From the NCBI RefSeq assembly GCF_000004075.3, contig NC_026655.2, positions 9,964,723 through 10,028,722 of the forward strand: DNA of 64,000 bases, in the 5' to 3' direction. The DNA comes from Cucumis sativus. Its lineage: Eukaryota; Streptophyta; Magnoliopsida; Cucurbitales; Cucurbitaceae. This document shows positions 12,326-23,806 of this stretch, piece by piece (position 1 is the stretch's first letter; every line of letters begins with the position of its first letter). A program made the translations under genes and the position numbers. Below the pieces are notes generated by a model, which was not told where the DNA came from, did not search any database, and worked only from the letters and a program-made list of their open reading frames with translations.

Positions 12326-15300
12326 ATGGCGGACGAAGTTCAGAATGATGTGAATGATCAGGTGGCAGATGTGAGTTTTTTTGTTTCTTATCTATTATCA
12401 CCATGCACATATATTTTCATTCAAAATTTTCACATATTGTGGGTCTTTCCATTTTTGTTTTTTCCTTTACAATTATTCATCTAAGGAAACCAAAATCTTT
12501 GAGTTGTAATTTGGCGGACCAAACACTTCTGTGTTTCAACACCCAGGGAGAAATTCATTTCTACATGTACAGCTGAAGGTGTATATTATAACCCAATGCT
12601 ATGCTTATGGTTGCGTGGTCTTGATCATCAAGCATTCTGGAAACCCAAGGAATAAATCATAACTCATGAGGTTTGTGTGGTCTTGTTTCTGTTGAGAGTT
12701 TGGTTTTCAGTTTGCTGGTCAAAGAACGATCCACGCTATGATCGAGGAGTTTCTTTTGCATCCGCCTTTCAGAGAGAAAGGCTGGTTTTTGTGACTTGCG
12801 GGAGTGTGTGTTGTGGTTTAGGATATTTGGGGTGGAAGGAACAAGAGAGCTTTTAGAGGTTTTGACATTAGGGGATTTGGTTCTTTGTGAGATTTCATGC
12901 TTCTCTTTGGGCTTTGGTTTCAAAGTTTTTTTGTAACAATTTCCTAGGTAACATTTTGTTGAGTTGGAACCCTTTATTGTACTGGGCTTGTTTTTGGTGG
13001 GCTTTTTTTTGTATGCCTTTGTATTCTTTCATTGAATGAAAGTTGTCTAGTTTCATTAAAAAGAAAAAATCGTAACCCATGAGTTAACTTAAATGCTGTA
13101 CTATTAGTTGTCTAGTCTTGTTAAGATTACAGAATCCGATCCAATTCTTGATGTATTTTCTATTGGATTTTTTACTGATGCTAAGCATCAAAGCTGCATT
13201 TTTTCAATGAAGTTGCTCAGGCTGGTATCTTACTGTGCCTCTTTATATGAGCATTTAAGTAATTGTAATCTCGTGCAGTTTCTGAACCGTTGTTCAAGTG
13301 TGGGCATTGATGCAGTATCATGATGCATGTGCATGGTTTATTTCTTGCAGATTGCCCCCTTTGATCCAACTAAGAAGAAGAAGAAGAAGAAGGTTGTACT
13401 TCAGGATCCGACTGATGAGAGTGTTGACAAGTTAGCAGAGAAAACTGAAAGTTTGTCAGGTATGAAAAGTTGACTTTCCGTTCCATGTTGTTTTCGTCAT
13501 ATTTTCATTTTGTTGTTGATAAGAGGATTGTTGATGGATTTTTTATTTAATCTTGTAGTTTCTGATGGATTGGAGGCTGCAACATTTTCTGGACTTAAAA
13601 AGAAGAAGAAGAAACCAGTATGTTCTTGCTTTTCTTTGTTCAAGCTCTGTTTCGTGACTGATTTAATTTGTTTTAATTTTAGGTAGAGGCAAGCTCCTTG
13701 AATGAAGATGGTGCAGATGCTACGGAGGATTTGGAAGGTTAGGAATGGATATTTAAACTTTGCCATGCCTTACCCTTTTCCTTTTCATTTTCATACAATT
13801 ACATTTACTTTCTACGCCATGTTAATAATTGAGACAAACGAAGGTGTATAGTTTTCCTAAGTGATATTTTTTGAAGTGTTGGGGACAGTAGATTTTGTCA
13901 TCATTATAGTCATTTGGGGCTTAAATGTGGGTTGCAAATAATTTGCTAATACATTCTTCTATACTAGTGAAAATGGTTTTATAAACCATAAGATAATAAA
14001 AACTTTAAAAAATTGAAGCTTTTGTAGGCACACATGGTTTGACTCTGGCCCCTCAAGTCAAATAATCGATTTTATACATACTTATATGGATAGTTATATA
14101 ATTGTTTATCATAATTTTCTAATTGGTATTGCTTAATCTAAATATTATATATCAATGTGTTCAAAATTATATTTATGCGTGTGAAAACACAATTTTAGTC
14201 CCTTTATTTTCAAACTTTTGTTTCATAAGCCTTTAAAAACTTTTAATTTTGTGTTTAATGGGTCAATGTGACTACTTGATTTGGGAACTTTCAATTTGTA
14301 TCAAATTGTTCTTTCACATATTTAAATTTTTTTAAAATTCTAAGTATACGTATATTTTTATTTTATGTCTAATTGAACATTAAACTTCCCATTTTGTAAC
14401 TAGTAGATGCAATAATTAAGCATCTAATAGGGGACCTACTAGACACAAAATTAGATTTTATGTCTAACAAAACGTTTGGTTTATAAATATTTTAAATGTG
14501 TAACAGACCTTTCAATATCTTTAAGCAAGTATTAGACCCTGAATTGAGAATTTAGTAATCTATTAGACACTTGACTAAAATACAAATTTGAAAGTTTATT
14601 GGCTAAACTTATTTAACGTTATATGAATTTTTATCTCCTCTGACATATAGTTCTTGATTCACCATGGTGGAGAAAAACAAGCACTTTTAATGTTCATTTT
14701 TACGACCACTGACCACATACACACAAAGCTAAAAGTTTGTTTGCTAAACTTGTTCAACTTTATATGAATTTGTATGCTGTATCTCCTCTAATGTAAAGTT
14801 CTTGATTTGCCACAATGGAGAAACATGGTTATTTTAAACATTCGATGACCGTAGACACAAATTTATAAGTTCATCAGCTAAACTTATTTAACTTCTTATG
14901 TATTGTATCCCTTTTGACACTAGTTTAAAAGTTTATTGGCTAGACTTGTTTAACCTTACACCTATAGCATCCTCTCTGACGCAAAGTACTGGATTTGCCA
15001 TGGTGGAGAAAGATGAACACTTCTAGAGTATGCCGTTTAGAAACTTAAAATTTAAAAAGAAAATGAAAAAGGAAAACAAAGGTTTCACATGGCTCGACAT
15101 CACCTCAAGCTCATTTCATAAAGAGGGAGGGTGACTTGCTTTAGAAGCACAACACTTAGGGTGTGCTTTTCTGAAAAGCCGTACTACTTAAAGAACTGTC
15201 TAAGTAGCCTTGCATTGTATGGAGTTTCTATTGAAAAAGAGTTGTGTATGTAATTTATGCGTTTTTTGTTCATCATCTCCTTTTCAACTGTAGCCATTTT

Positions 15301-18300
15301 TTCGACTGAAAAGTGATCATCATGCCTATCAGATCAAGCGGGGGAAAATGAAGATCGTGAGGGACTGGTTCTACAGTATCGTTATCCTTGGGAGGGAACT
15401 GATCGCGATTATGAATACGAGGAGGTATTGCTATATTTGAAACTGTGAAATTTTACATTACTGTAGCTCTCAATTAGTCTTGTAGGAAATGGATCTTTTC
15501 TTGGGTTCTTTTCGAATTTTAGATTCCATCAAATGTCCCAAATTATTGAAAGCTATCCCTCACCTTTGATGGGTGAACAGGGTCAAGGCAATTCTCTCAG
15601 AAACTTTGTTTGAAAGGAACCAACGTAATTTTCAAGACAAGTTCCTTCCTTGGTTTGATTGTTTTGAGATGTGCTTGAGTTAAAACTTTTACTATATCAT
15701 TAGTGTATTTATGTCATTGTATTTTCATTTGGTACTAAAACTCCTTTTGTTTCCTATGATGTACCTTGTGCATTAGACTCGTTCTATTATTTCAATGAAA
15801 AGTCTTGTTTTCGTTTATATGAGAAAATTCCATTGAATGCCACTTCAATAAAAATAAATAAAAAATATGTTTGTAATTTCACGAACAAGGTAAATGCAAA
15901 ATTTTAATCTTCATTTTTAAATGATTTTAAATTTTTTTATTTTATTAGAAATCTCCAGTTTCATCTTCTACATTCTAGTTCAATTCATTCTATAATATAT
16001 ATATATATATCAAATTCATTTCAAATTTTATTTACTAAACAGGTACGATGTGGACCTTGGCTTTGGCTAACATTAGATAATGGATGCTTTATCGTTGTTT
16101 TGCTGTGCAGCTTCTTGGACGGGTATTCAACATCCTTAGAGAGAATAATCCAGAGCTTGCAGGCGATAGGCGTAGAACAGTTATGAGGCCTCCTCAAGTT
16201 CTACGTGAAGGCACAAAGAAAACTGTTTTTGTCAATTTCATGGATCTATGTAAAACGTATGTGTTCATTAACCTTATATAACCATGTTTTGTTTTTACTA
16301 GATTTATCATACTATGGCTGAAGATTTTTGGCTGTTTGCACTTTAGATTTTTATTACTATTATTTGTCAATCTGTTCTGTGTTATTCAATTCAACAAATA
16401 AGCATATATGATTATTCCATGATATGTGTTCATTAACCTTATATAACTCTTGTTTGCTGCATGCACGTTGTCTGTTCGAATACCCAACTTTTGTGGTTTT
16501 TTTTTTGTGTGTGGCAGGGCCTTGTATTCTTTCATTTTCTCAATTATAGTTTTTTCTTTTAAAAAAAGAAACAGAGTATTGACATTTCATATTCATAGGT
16601 AGAATTTGTGCTCTAGCATTTTTCTTGCAGAATATGACATGTATCCTTATCACATGGTTAGTTCTGGAGGTCTCGTTGATTTATAAAAACCTGTGATCGA
16701 TATGATTCTTGAAAGAATGAGTTTGAATGGTTGTTGAATTAAGCACATTCTTCACTAGTACAGATGGGAAGGCACATTTGGACAGGAAAGTTGCTTGTTT
16801 ATCATTATGACAAGTGAATATAGTCAACACTGCAATCATCATATTTGTGTCCAGTGCTGAGTGTCGCTCCTTGCACCTTTGTTCTGTTCTTAATTTTTAA
16901 ATGACAGTTGATCTGTAATTTCTAGTTTCAGATCTGGCACAGATAGTTCCCCAGAAGGGGGTGGGGGTCATTTCATTTACCCCCTCACGCACTGTTAGTT
17001 ATGGTTATTTATATATTTATGGTACATGCTGATTTTTGGAACTTGTCTCTCTCTGCAAATGAAATAAAATAGGATGCATCGGCAGCCAGACCATGTTATG
17101 GCTTTCTTACTAGCTGAACTGGGAACCAGTGGCTCTCTTGATGGACAGCAGAGACTAGTTGTTAAAGGAAGGTTTGCACCAAAGAACTTTGAAGGAATTC
17201 TGCGTCGATATGTCAGTAAGTGGCCTCTCATTGACTACCTCATGCTATTTGTCTACCAAATGTGATCTTAATTCAGAATGGATGTTTTCTAAATCTATGG
17301 AATTAGTGGACTTGTATCTAGAGGAGATAGGGAGAAACTGTAAATGACTGTTATAGCATTGAAAAAGTCAGTCCATAGTTATGCAAGTTTTTGTCAATCT
17401 TTATGCATTGGTGAGGGGGATCATCAAATTTTAAGAAATGGGCTTGTTTGAATATGTCGTCTTTCTTTTAAAGCTTAATGGTTGAAGGTTTGGTCCGCAT
17501 TTAGAATCTGTGAGCTACCTGATGAAGCCTTTTCATAATTATTAGTTAGGACTTGTTGAGCTTGATTGGGAGCTGTTTTGGTAGTTTGCTACCTCTCCCT
17601 TTGGTGGGCTCTTTTTCCTTTTTTGTATGTCCTTGTATTCTTCAATTTTTTTTTCAATGGAAACTCGGTTTTTCATTTGAAAAAATCTTAATAACCGTTG
17701 GCTAAGAGTCTCCACTGGAGTTACATCTTGTTATCAATTATTTGTGATTTGATTCACTTCTAATTTCTACCTCATTATAGTTTCCACCCTTCCCTCATTT
17801 ATTTCTTTCCTTCAGATGAATATGTGATTTGCATTGGGTGCAAGAGTCCAGATACTATCCTTTCAAAGGAGAACCGGCTTTTCTTTCTCAGATGCGAGAA
17901 GGTAAGGCTTTTTTTCTTTTTTTTTTTCTTTCAGTCTGGATGCATGCTTATTGCATATTTGTGATTTTTGTGTAAAGCTTGTTTGTCGCTAATCTATGCA
18001 ATGGCCGTAGGGGCATAATGGTCTATATATTTGTAAATTTGCGGTGGTTTTTTTGATTGCATGTTGGGGGGAAATGATGAATTGGAATATTTGTTTTAAC
18101 TGTTAAATTTACTTTATCTGAGATCTTATATTTGAATAGATTATTTTTTATTTATCCTTCGCTTCTTACTAGAATGACAGCCGAGGATCTGAGCTTTTTC
18201 ATGTGCTCGGAAATTTATTAAGGCTTACGGTGTTTTGTTTTTAATCAACAGTGTGGTTCTGGACGATCAGTTGCTCCAATTAAAGCTGGGTTTGTTGCTC

Positions 18301-18329
18301 GTGTTGGCCGGAGGAACACTGGGACATGA
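12326..18329 (+). CDS. EIF2-BETA: Translation initiation factor eIF2 subunit beta
   Basis: Nine coding exons: 12326-12370, 13351-13459, 13559-13617, 13683-13737, 15333-15424, 16111-16256, 17073-17215, 17816-17901, 18252-18329. All junctions are GT-AG and the frame is kept, giving 270 aa, the usual length in plants. The subunit belongs to the eIF2 GTPase complex that brings initiator Met-tRNA to the 40S ribosome in the cytosol. Two lysine blocks (residues 23-29 and 65-70) are the binding sites for eIF5 and eIF2B-epsilon; animals have three. The core alpha/beta domain lies at about 100-215, and a C2-C2 zinc finger has Cys222, 225, 243 and 246. The protein ends GRRNTGT soon after the finger. The ATG is six bases after an acceptor (TTTTTGCAG), so the leader is spliced. 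Introns carry LINE tails and a tandem array, but the coding sequence is intact. Confidence 0.95.
12671..13072 (+). mobile_element. 5'-truncated LINE 3' end with target-site duplication, in the first coding-region intron of eIF2-beta
   Basis: About 400 bp flanked by TAACTCATGAG (12660-12670) and TAACCCATGAG (13073-13083), an 11-bp target duplication with one mismatch. Frame 12711 onward gives the familiar C-terminal pieces of plant LINE reverse transcriptase ORFs (PPFREKG, then [13 protein letters not shown]), with two Trp codons turned into TGA and TAG, then [17 protein letters not shown] in another frame. It ends in the CCTTTGTATTCTTTCATT-type tail and an A-rich stretch. It is dead, and inserted in the same orientation as the host gene. 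Confidence 0.8.
14590..15025. repeat. Tandem array of diverged repeats in the fourth coding-region intron of eIF2-beta
   Basis: Four diverged units start near 14590, 14731, 14863 and 14924. Each carries AAGTTTATTGGCTAAACTTATTTAAC-like sequence; three also carry a TCTCCTCTGAC / CTTGATTTGCCA / ATGGTGGAGAAA block, while the third is shorter. Full units are about 130-140 bp. The enclosing intron (13738-15332) is the longest in the coding region. Confidence 0.65.
15700..15820 (+). mobile_element. Possible retroposon 3' tail in eIF2-beta intron (15425-16110)
   Basis: The end ATGTACCTTGTGCATTAG ... TTCAATGAAAAGTCTTG resembles the 3' tails of non-LTR elements that end in a 'CAATGAAA' block. No target duplication or coding remnant was found, so this is weaker than the copy at 12671-13072. 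Confidence 0.3.
16258..16447. repeat. 25-bp direct repeat at the 5' end of an eIF2-beta intron
   Basis: TATGTGTTCATTAACCTTAT plus five more bases is identical at 16258-16282 and 16423-16447. The first copy starts at the T of the splice donor GT. In the second copy the base before that T is not G, so the donor is not duplicated. Confidence 0.8.
16516..16573 (+). mobile_element. Short LINE 3' tail in eIF2-beta intron (16257-17072)
   Basis: GGGCCTTGTATTCTTTCATT followed by TTTCTCAATTATAG and an A-run. This is the same terminal sequence as the better preserved LINE end at 12671-13072, in the same orientation. Confidence 0.5.
17532..17690 (+). mobile_element. LINE 3' end in eIF2-beta intron (17216-17815)
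   Basis: Contains a decayed FxNYxLGxxxLDW-type C-terminal remnant, then CTCCCTTTGGTGGGCTC, CCTTGTATTCTTCAATT and a TCAATGGAAAC block before an A-rich end, matching the tail at 12990-13072. It is sense to the host gene. A target duplication was not resolved. Confidence 0.6.
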
Positions 18330-18824
18330 TTTATGCTTGTTCCCTTATATTGAAGCCCGATGTTTTTTGAGTAGTAATAATCTCGTGTTAAAACTTAAGG
18401 TTTACTATGGAATGACCACAAGTGAATTTTGAAGTGAATGCTATATTGTAGTTGGGATTCTAGAATTTGAGTTAATGACGAGCTATGAAAATTGAGATCT
18501 TTATTCTCCCTCTATATCCATGTGGCTTGCTAGTTGCTCATACCGAGCCTTCCAAATATTCCACTTCTTTTTTGATGGTTTGTGATGTCTACTTCTCGTT
18601 TTGCATTGATCTCATAATATGCAGATAAACTAGGTACCTTAGACGCAAAGTATTAATCACATCATTGATGTGAATGAGGGCATCCTTGTACAAAGAGTTT
18701 GCATAAAAATCTGACCAATAAATTTGTTATTCTTACTTTAACATTGTTTATCGTTTGAGATTGATTTTTTCAATATGATAACTTAGATAACTCGACCTTA
18801 ATCTTGAGTTCACTATGAACTCTT
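18330..18824. other. 3' flank of the eIF2-beta gene
   Basis: This probably contains the 3'UTR. An AATAAA word at 18719-18724 could serve for polyadenylation, about 390 bases after the stop. The open frame at 18235-18432 is an out-of-frame shadow of the last exon. Confidence 0.45.
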
Positions 18825-18991
18825 GTTAATTCAAGATTATTCTTTGACCTGTATGATTGAAAGGGATGTTAATTCAAGATTGGTCTGACCTGTATGATTG
18901 AAAGGGATGTTAATTCAAGATTATTCTTTGACCTGTATGATTGAAAGGGATGTTAATTCAAGATTATTCTTTGACCTGTATGATTGAAAGA
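18825..18991. repeat. 43-bp tandem repeat, four copies
   Basis: The unit starts GTTAATTCAAGATTATTCTT and continues through GACCTGTATGATTGAAAGGGAT. Copies 1, 3 and 4 are nearly identical. Copy 2 is shorter by about two bases, with GGTCTGACC in place of ATTCTTTGACC. Confidence 0.9.
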
Positions 18992-19194
18992 GTTTGGACA
19001 TCCCTGGCTCAACAAGCCTTAAGATTTAGGGGTTGAGCCAGCCTTAAGTTTTAGGGGTAAGATTAGGTGAATAATTGAGAACATATAATAAAAGACAATT
19101 CACTCATACATGCTTCTAGAGTTAGTAGAGAGGTTGTTCTCTTATGTGATGACTCTGGGACTTGAACAAAGGTCCTACCTTCATATTGCCCTGA

Positions 19195-19275
19195 GAAGGA
19201 TTTAGCTTAATGTTGAACCATAGTCAGTATTTAGCTTAATGTTGAACCATAATCAGTTTAATGTTGAATCATAAA
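19195..19275. repeat. Short direct repeat TTTAGCTTAATGTTGAACCATA
   Basis: Two close copies of TTTAGCTTAATGTTGAACCA, at about 19200 and 19229, followed by a shorter third (TTTAATGTTGAATCATAA). Confidence 0.7.
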
Positions 19276-19489
19276 TCAATTGTTCATTAGAGAATCAACG
19301 ACTTAAGGAACACATCGTAATCGAATGAAACAATATTTTGATCCAACCAGAAGAGTGCAACTAGGGGCTATAATAGACCGTTTCATTAGTTAACGAATGT
19401 TGGTTAGCTAGGTTAAAGAACGGGATACTTGCACTTGTGGCAAAATATAAAATGAAAATTAAGTTCATGACCTAACATTTTAAATTTGG

Positions 19490-20180
19490 CAGGAATGACA
19501 TTTTGATTACCGTCTAATTGCTATATGATTGTCATCTTATTACCTCTAATTATTAATGATATTGATTACTATTTGATTGTTGTTTGATTGCTATTTGATG
19601 TACATTATTATCTAATCGTTAATGGTATTAATTTACCATCTTATTATTATTTTATTTAATATGATATCATTTATTATCTACTAACCTTCTTGTTTGTAAT
19701 TACTAAATAGTTTATCCATAATCATCTCATTATCTTTTTTTTTTTGTCAATTATTAAATAGTTTTTAATTACTATCATATTATCATATGATTACCTTTCA
19801 TTTTTTTTTCGTCAATTTCTAAGGATTTTTTCTATTACACCATGATTGTCATCTGATTACCTTACATTTTTTTTTTGTTAATTTATAAGCAATTTCTTAT
19901 TATTCTTTATTTTTTTAATCTACATAACGTTGTCGATCATCTCATTGATACTATGAAAAATGACAATTGAAAGCTTAACCACAATGACAAAATACTAAGA
20001 TAGTATTACTTGATTACCTTCCGATTGTTATTTGGTCGCTTTTTTTTTTCAATTTTAGTTAGCTCTCTTAAAATAACATTTGATTACCATCTAGTTGTTA
20101 CATTCTATTTTAGTTAGCATTTTGAAATAATCATTTAATTTGATTGTCTTCTAATTGTCATTTAATTACTTTATGATTGC
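19490..20180. repeat. Degenerate low-complexity array built on TGATTACCATCTGATTGTCAT-like words
   Basis: Across about 700 bp the sequence keeps returning to forms of GATTACCNTCTNATTG and NTCATNTGATTACC, with T-runs between. The period is irregular (about 15-50 bp). No coding potential. Confidence 0.55.
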
Positions 20181-23100
20181 CACAAAATTTAAGTCCAACA
20201 AAGTGGATCAGAGTTCCATGTGATACCTTATTCTCTTTTTCTTCATTTGTATTCTAAATGCAACAAATTTCGATTAGGAACTCCCTCCTCCACAATCATC
20301 GTCGTCGCTCTGTCAATATAAATGGAGTTAACCAAAGAGAAATCAAAAGCTTGGTGACTCAAAGATTCATAGATTTCAATCTCAAGTCTGCTCTCAAGTA
20401 TGTCAAATGAGCCCATCGCCTCAATCTAAGCCTTAACCGTGCCACCGAAATTCTCACTTTCTTTCAGATTCTTTGAGTTGCCGCCAACTCTCCAGACAAC
20501 TAGTACTAAATTCTTTAAGTAGAGTCATTCACTCACATCAACTCACTAAAAAAAACAATACAAAAGCTTGCTCTACAGGTGCATCTAGATAAGAAGAATC
20601 CCTATTTCAATTATGAGTAAGTGTTCAAGCACGTATGCGAGGTGCATGATTTTTTATCCAATAAGGTTACGAGGAAGGAAAGAGGATAAATTTGGTATCT
20701 ATAAAAATAAATTATTATGTTTTATTTTGTCAAAATTATTAATAACTTTTACCATATTTGCAATAATATACTGAATGAAGGTGATATGAGCTTAATTTTA
20801 TTGAACATTTTTGGTGTCTCGTGCAAATTTTCTATTATTAATTTACCTTTCACCTTTTAATATAATAATTATTTATCATAAACTGTACATTAATTATTAA
20901 TAATCAATAACAAGCCAAATTATAAGGCTTTCAATCCTCTTGTAAAACAAGTACCCTAAGGTATTTTTTTTTCAATTAAGATCTAAAATGTGTTATAATT
21001 TTATACTAACAAAACATAATTAAAACTGAAAATTGAAAGACGAAGAAGATAAATTTTCTAGTTAATTACATAAGAGATTATAGTTTAATTTATATTTTGA
21101 AAGATTAATTGCATTATTTCAACTACATTAGTTAGGACAAAGAAAACGAGGTAACTTTGATATTTATAAAAATAAATTAACATCATTTTTTATTTGTCTA
21201 ATATTATTAATAAATTTTTTCAGTTAAATAAACTAAAAAATTCCAATATGAAATAGAAAACTTATTTAATTAAAAGAAAAGTAGACTAGAAAGAAAAAGA
21301 AAAGAAAAAGAAAAAGAAAAGAAAATGAAAAAGAGGTGAAAATAATATAAAAGAAAATAAAAAAATGTATTTATATAAAATAAGTTTTTGCAAGAAAGTA
21401 ATAAAAAAAAAATGAAGTGATTGTATCAGTCCGTACTCTGTGAAAAGACTGAACTTAAAAAATAAATAATTTAATTTTCAGTTTCTTGTAGGGACGGAAT
21501 TCAATAAAACAAAATATTTACTCTATTTTTAACCCTAAACCATAGGAATGCACAAATAAAAAATACTCCAAAGTTTAAAAACAAAATGAGGTTTGGTCTT
21601 CTCTTATCAAATTACACTTTAACCATTTTCTCTTTCTTCCTCCTTCATTTTGTCCTCGTTTTCTTTTCTTTTTATTTTACGTTTTTCCGTTTGTCATCGT
21701 TGTCATCTTCTTCTTCCATTTTTATGCCTTCTTTCTTTTCCTCTGTTCTCCAAACTTTTCTACGTTATGTAGAAGCTAGAAACAGAAAGTAAAAATAAAT
21801 ACTTGAAATGAGAAAAAGGAACAAGAAGTTATTCACGAGTGAGAAACAATATCTAGACACGAGAATCAGAAATGAGAAATAGATACTTGAAACGAGAAAG
21901 AAAAATGAGAAAGAGGAATAGAAATTTATTCACAAGCGAAAAAAAGGCAAGTAGTGGGAATTTGATTATTGTGTTGGGCGAAAATGAGAAATGAGAAATA
22001 AGAATGAGAAGTTCGTATTGGATCGACCTTGTGTGCATATGAGATTATTTTGGTAAATTCGCAGGCAGCTGAAGTCATCATAAGGTCATTACTCATTACA
22101 ATTTGAATTGTGGACTAGATTTCATTTGGGCCTTCATTTTCGTGGTCATCCATATAAAAGCCCTAAAATCTCACGGTAATTACAATAGGTAACAATTTTA
22201 GAAATAATAATTAAGTATATTATAACAATTTTAGAAAACTTGTAAATATAACAAAGTCTATTAGTGATAGACTTTTATCGTCGATAGATTTTTATGGTCT
22301 TTTAGTGGCAGACCAATATTTGTAACATGGACTATCAATGATAAGTTTATTATACATATATTGAAATTTTGATCAAGTCCCTCATTAGCTAGATAAGGGA
22401 TAATAATTAGATATATATAAGAGATGACAACTATTTCTAATATGCTTTTTGTCCCTAATAAGTGATATAAGTGCTAGTCATGTTGGTAGAAACCTTAGGT
22501 GCCAAACAAATACGTGTAATTCAAATGGATAACTACTATGTGGTTGAGCTTGCAACGTTCTCGAGTGTCATTAAGATAAATGAAATATTTTTAAATAATG
22601 AGTTTAGTTAAACCTTAAAAATGTTAAAATAAAAATACAAATGTGCTTGTTTACATTTTCTCACAAGTATTTTTATATGCATGTTTGTTTGGTTTGACTT
22701 TATACTCAAAAGTGTTTCCATTAGTGTTGAATTATTGTATTAGGCAACTATTAAACATTACGAACTAATAATTTCAATCTTGTATTTAAAATCACTTTCA
22801 TATGTCAAGTTTGTTTTTGTTTTTTAGTATATGGAGTGAGATGATCGTTAAAGTTAGTCAATTGAGATGATCCACAAAGTTAGTCAACAGAGGTGATCGT
22901 CAAAGTTGTATACAAAAGTGGTAGACATGCAGAGTTGAACGTCAAAGGTAGTTATTAGAATTTGTCAAAGTGAGGCAACACGATCCACCATTGTTATTCG
23001 AATTTGTTGTCAAAATGAGGCAACACAATCACTAATGGTGGTTACTAGAATCGGACATTAGAAGTAATCATCCAAACATGTTGTAAGAGTTAGTTGTTGT

Positions 23101-23806
23101 CGATGATCAACAAGTGCAATCACGAAAACATATTGGAGAGGGAAAGATAAATAGGTGAAATTTTTGGGCAAAATGTAAAATTGAAGTTAAATTGTTTGAC
23201 ACCAACTTGTAACATTGAAAAACTCCGATTTGAGTTAAATCCAATTCGAATAAATGTCTCAAGCACCCACTCTACACAAACGTTTAAGATTTAAATTGAC
23301 TACTAATTTTCAACTTCAAAGTTTAAAGTAAGTTTTCCATGTAACTTCATTTTGTCATTGGTTTGACATCACTTTAACCACATTAAAAGATTGATTAGCC
23401 ATAACATATATTATTGAAAGGATTATAATTTGTACTTTGTTCCCTCGGCATCTGCAAAATCTCCAAGTATACAGCCCAATAAACACATCATTCTTTGTGT
23501 TCTAAACACATTAACAAACCCACCCTTATGGCTATAAGTTCCCTCGTCTATACACAATTGGTTTAAATAAATATATTAATTTTCAGCAAGCTCTCTGCCT
23601 TTACAATAAAAACTTGTTAGAAAGAAAAAAGAAAAAATGCTTCAGCTAAAATTTACTGGCCTACCCCTACGGTGTCGGACAACAAAATCTGTTGGCCTGC
23701 ATAAGAATAGCTTTAGGCTGATTCATTTCTCAGGTCATTCCATTAGCCAACAGCTTCAAGGCCAAATGATAGCTCATTATAAAACAAGCATTATGCATTT
23801 ACTGTA
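20181..23806. other. Intergenic spacer between eIF2-beta and RAD5A
   Basis: AT-rich, no gene recognised. A GAAAA-rich purine tract lies at 21280-21340 and a GAGAAA/ATGAGAAAT tract at 21790-22010. A copy of the TATCANTGATAGA palindrome family is at 22185-22385, and diverged repeats with CAAAGTTAGTCAA and GAGGCAACACNATC are at 22850-23060. The part next to 23807 probably holds the RAD5A 3'UTR. Confidence 0.5.
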
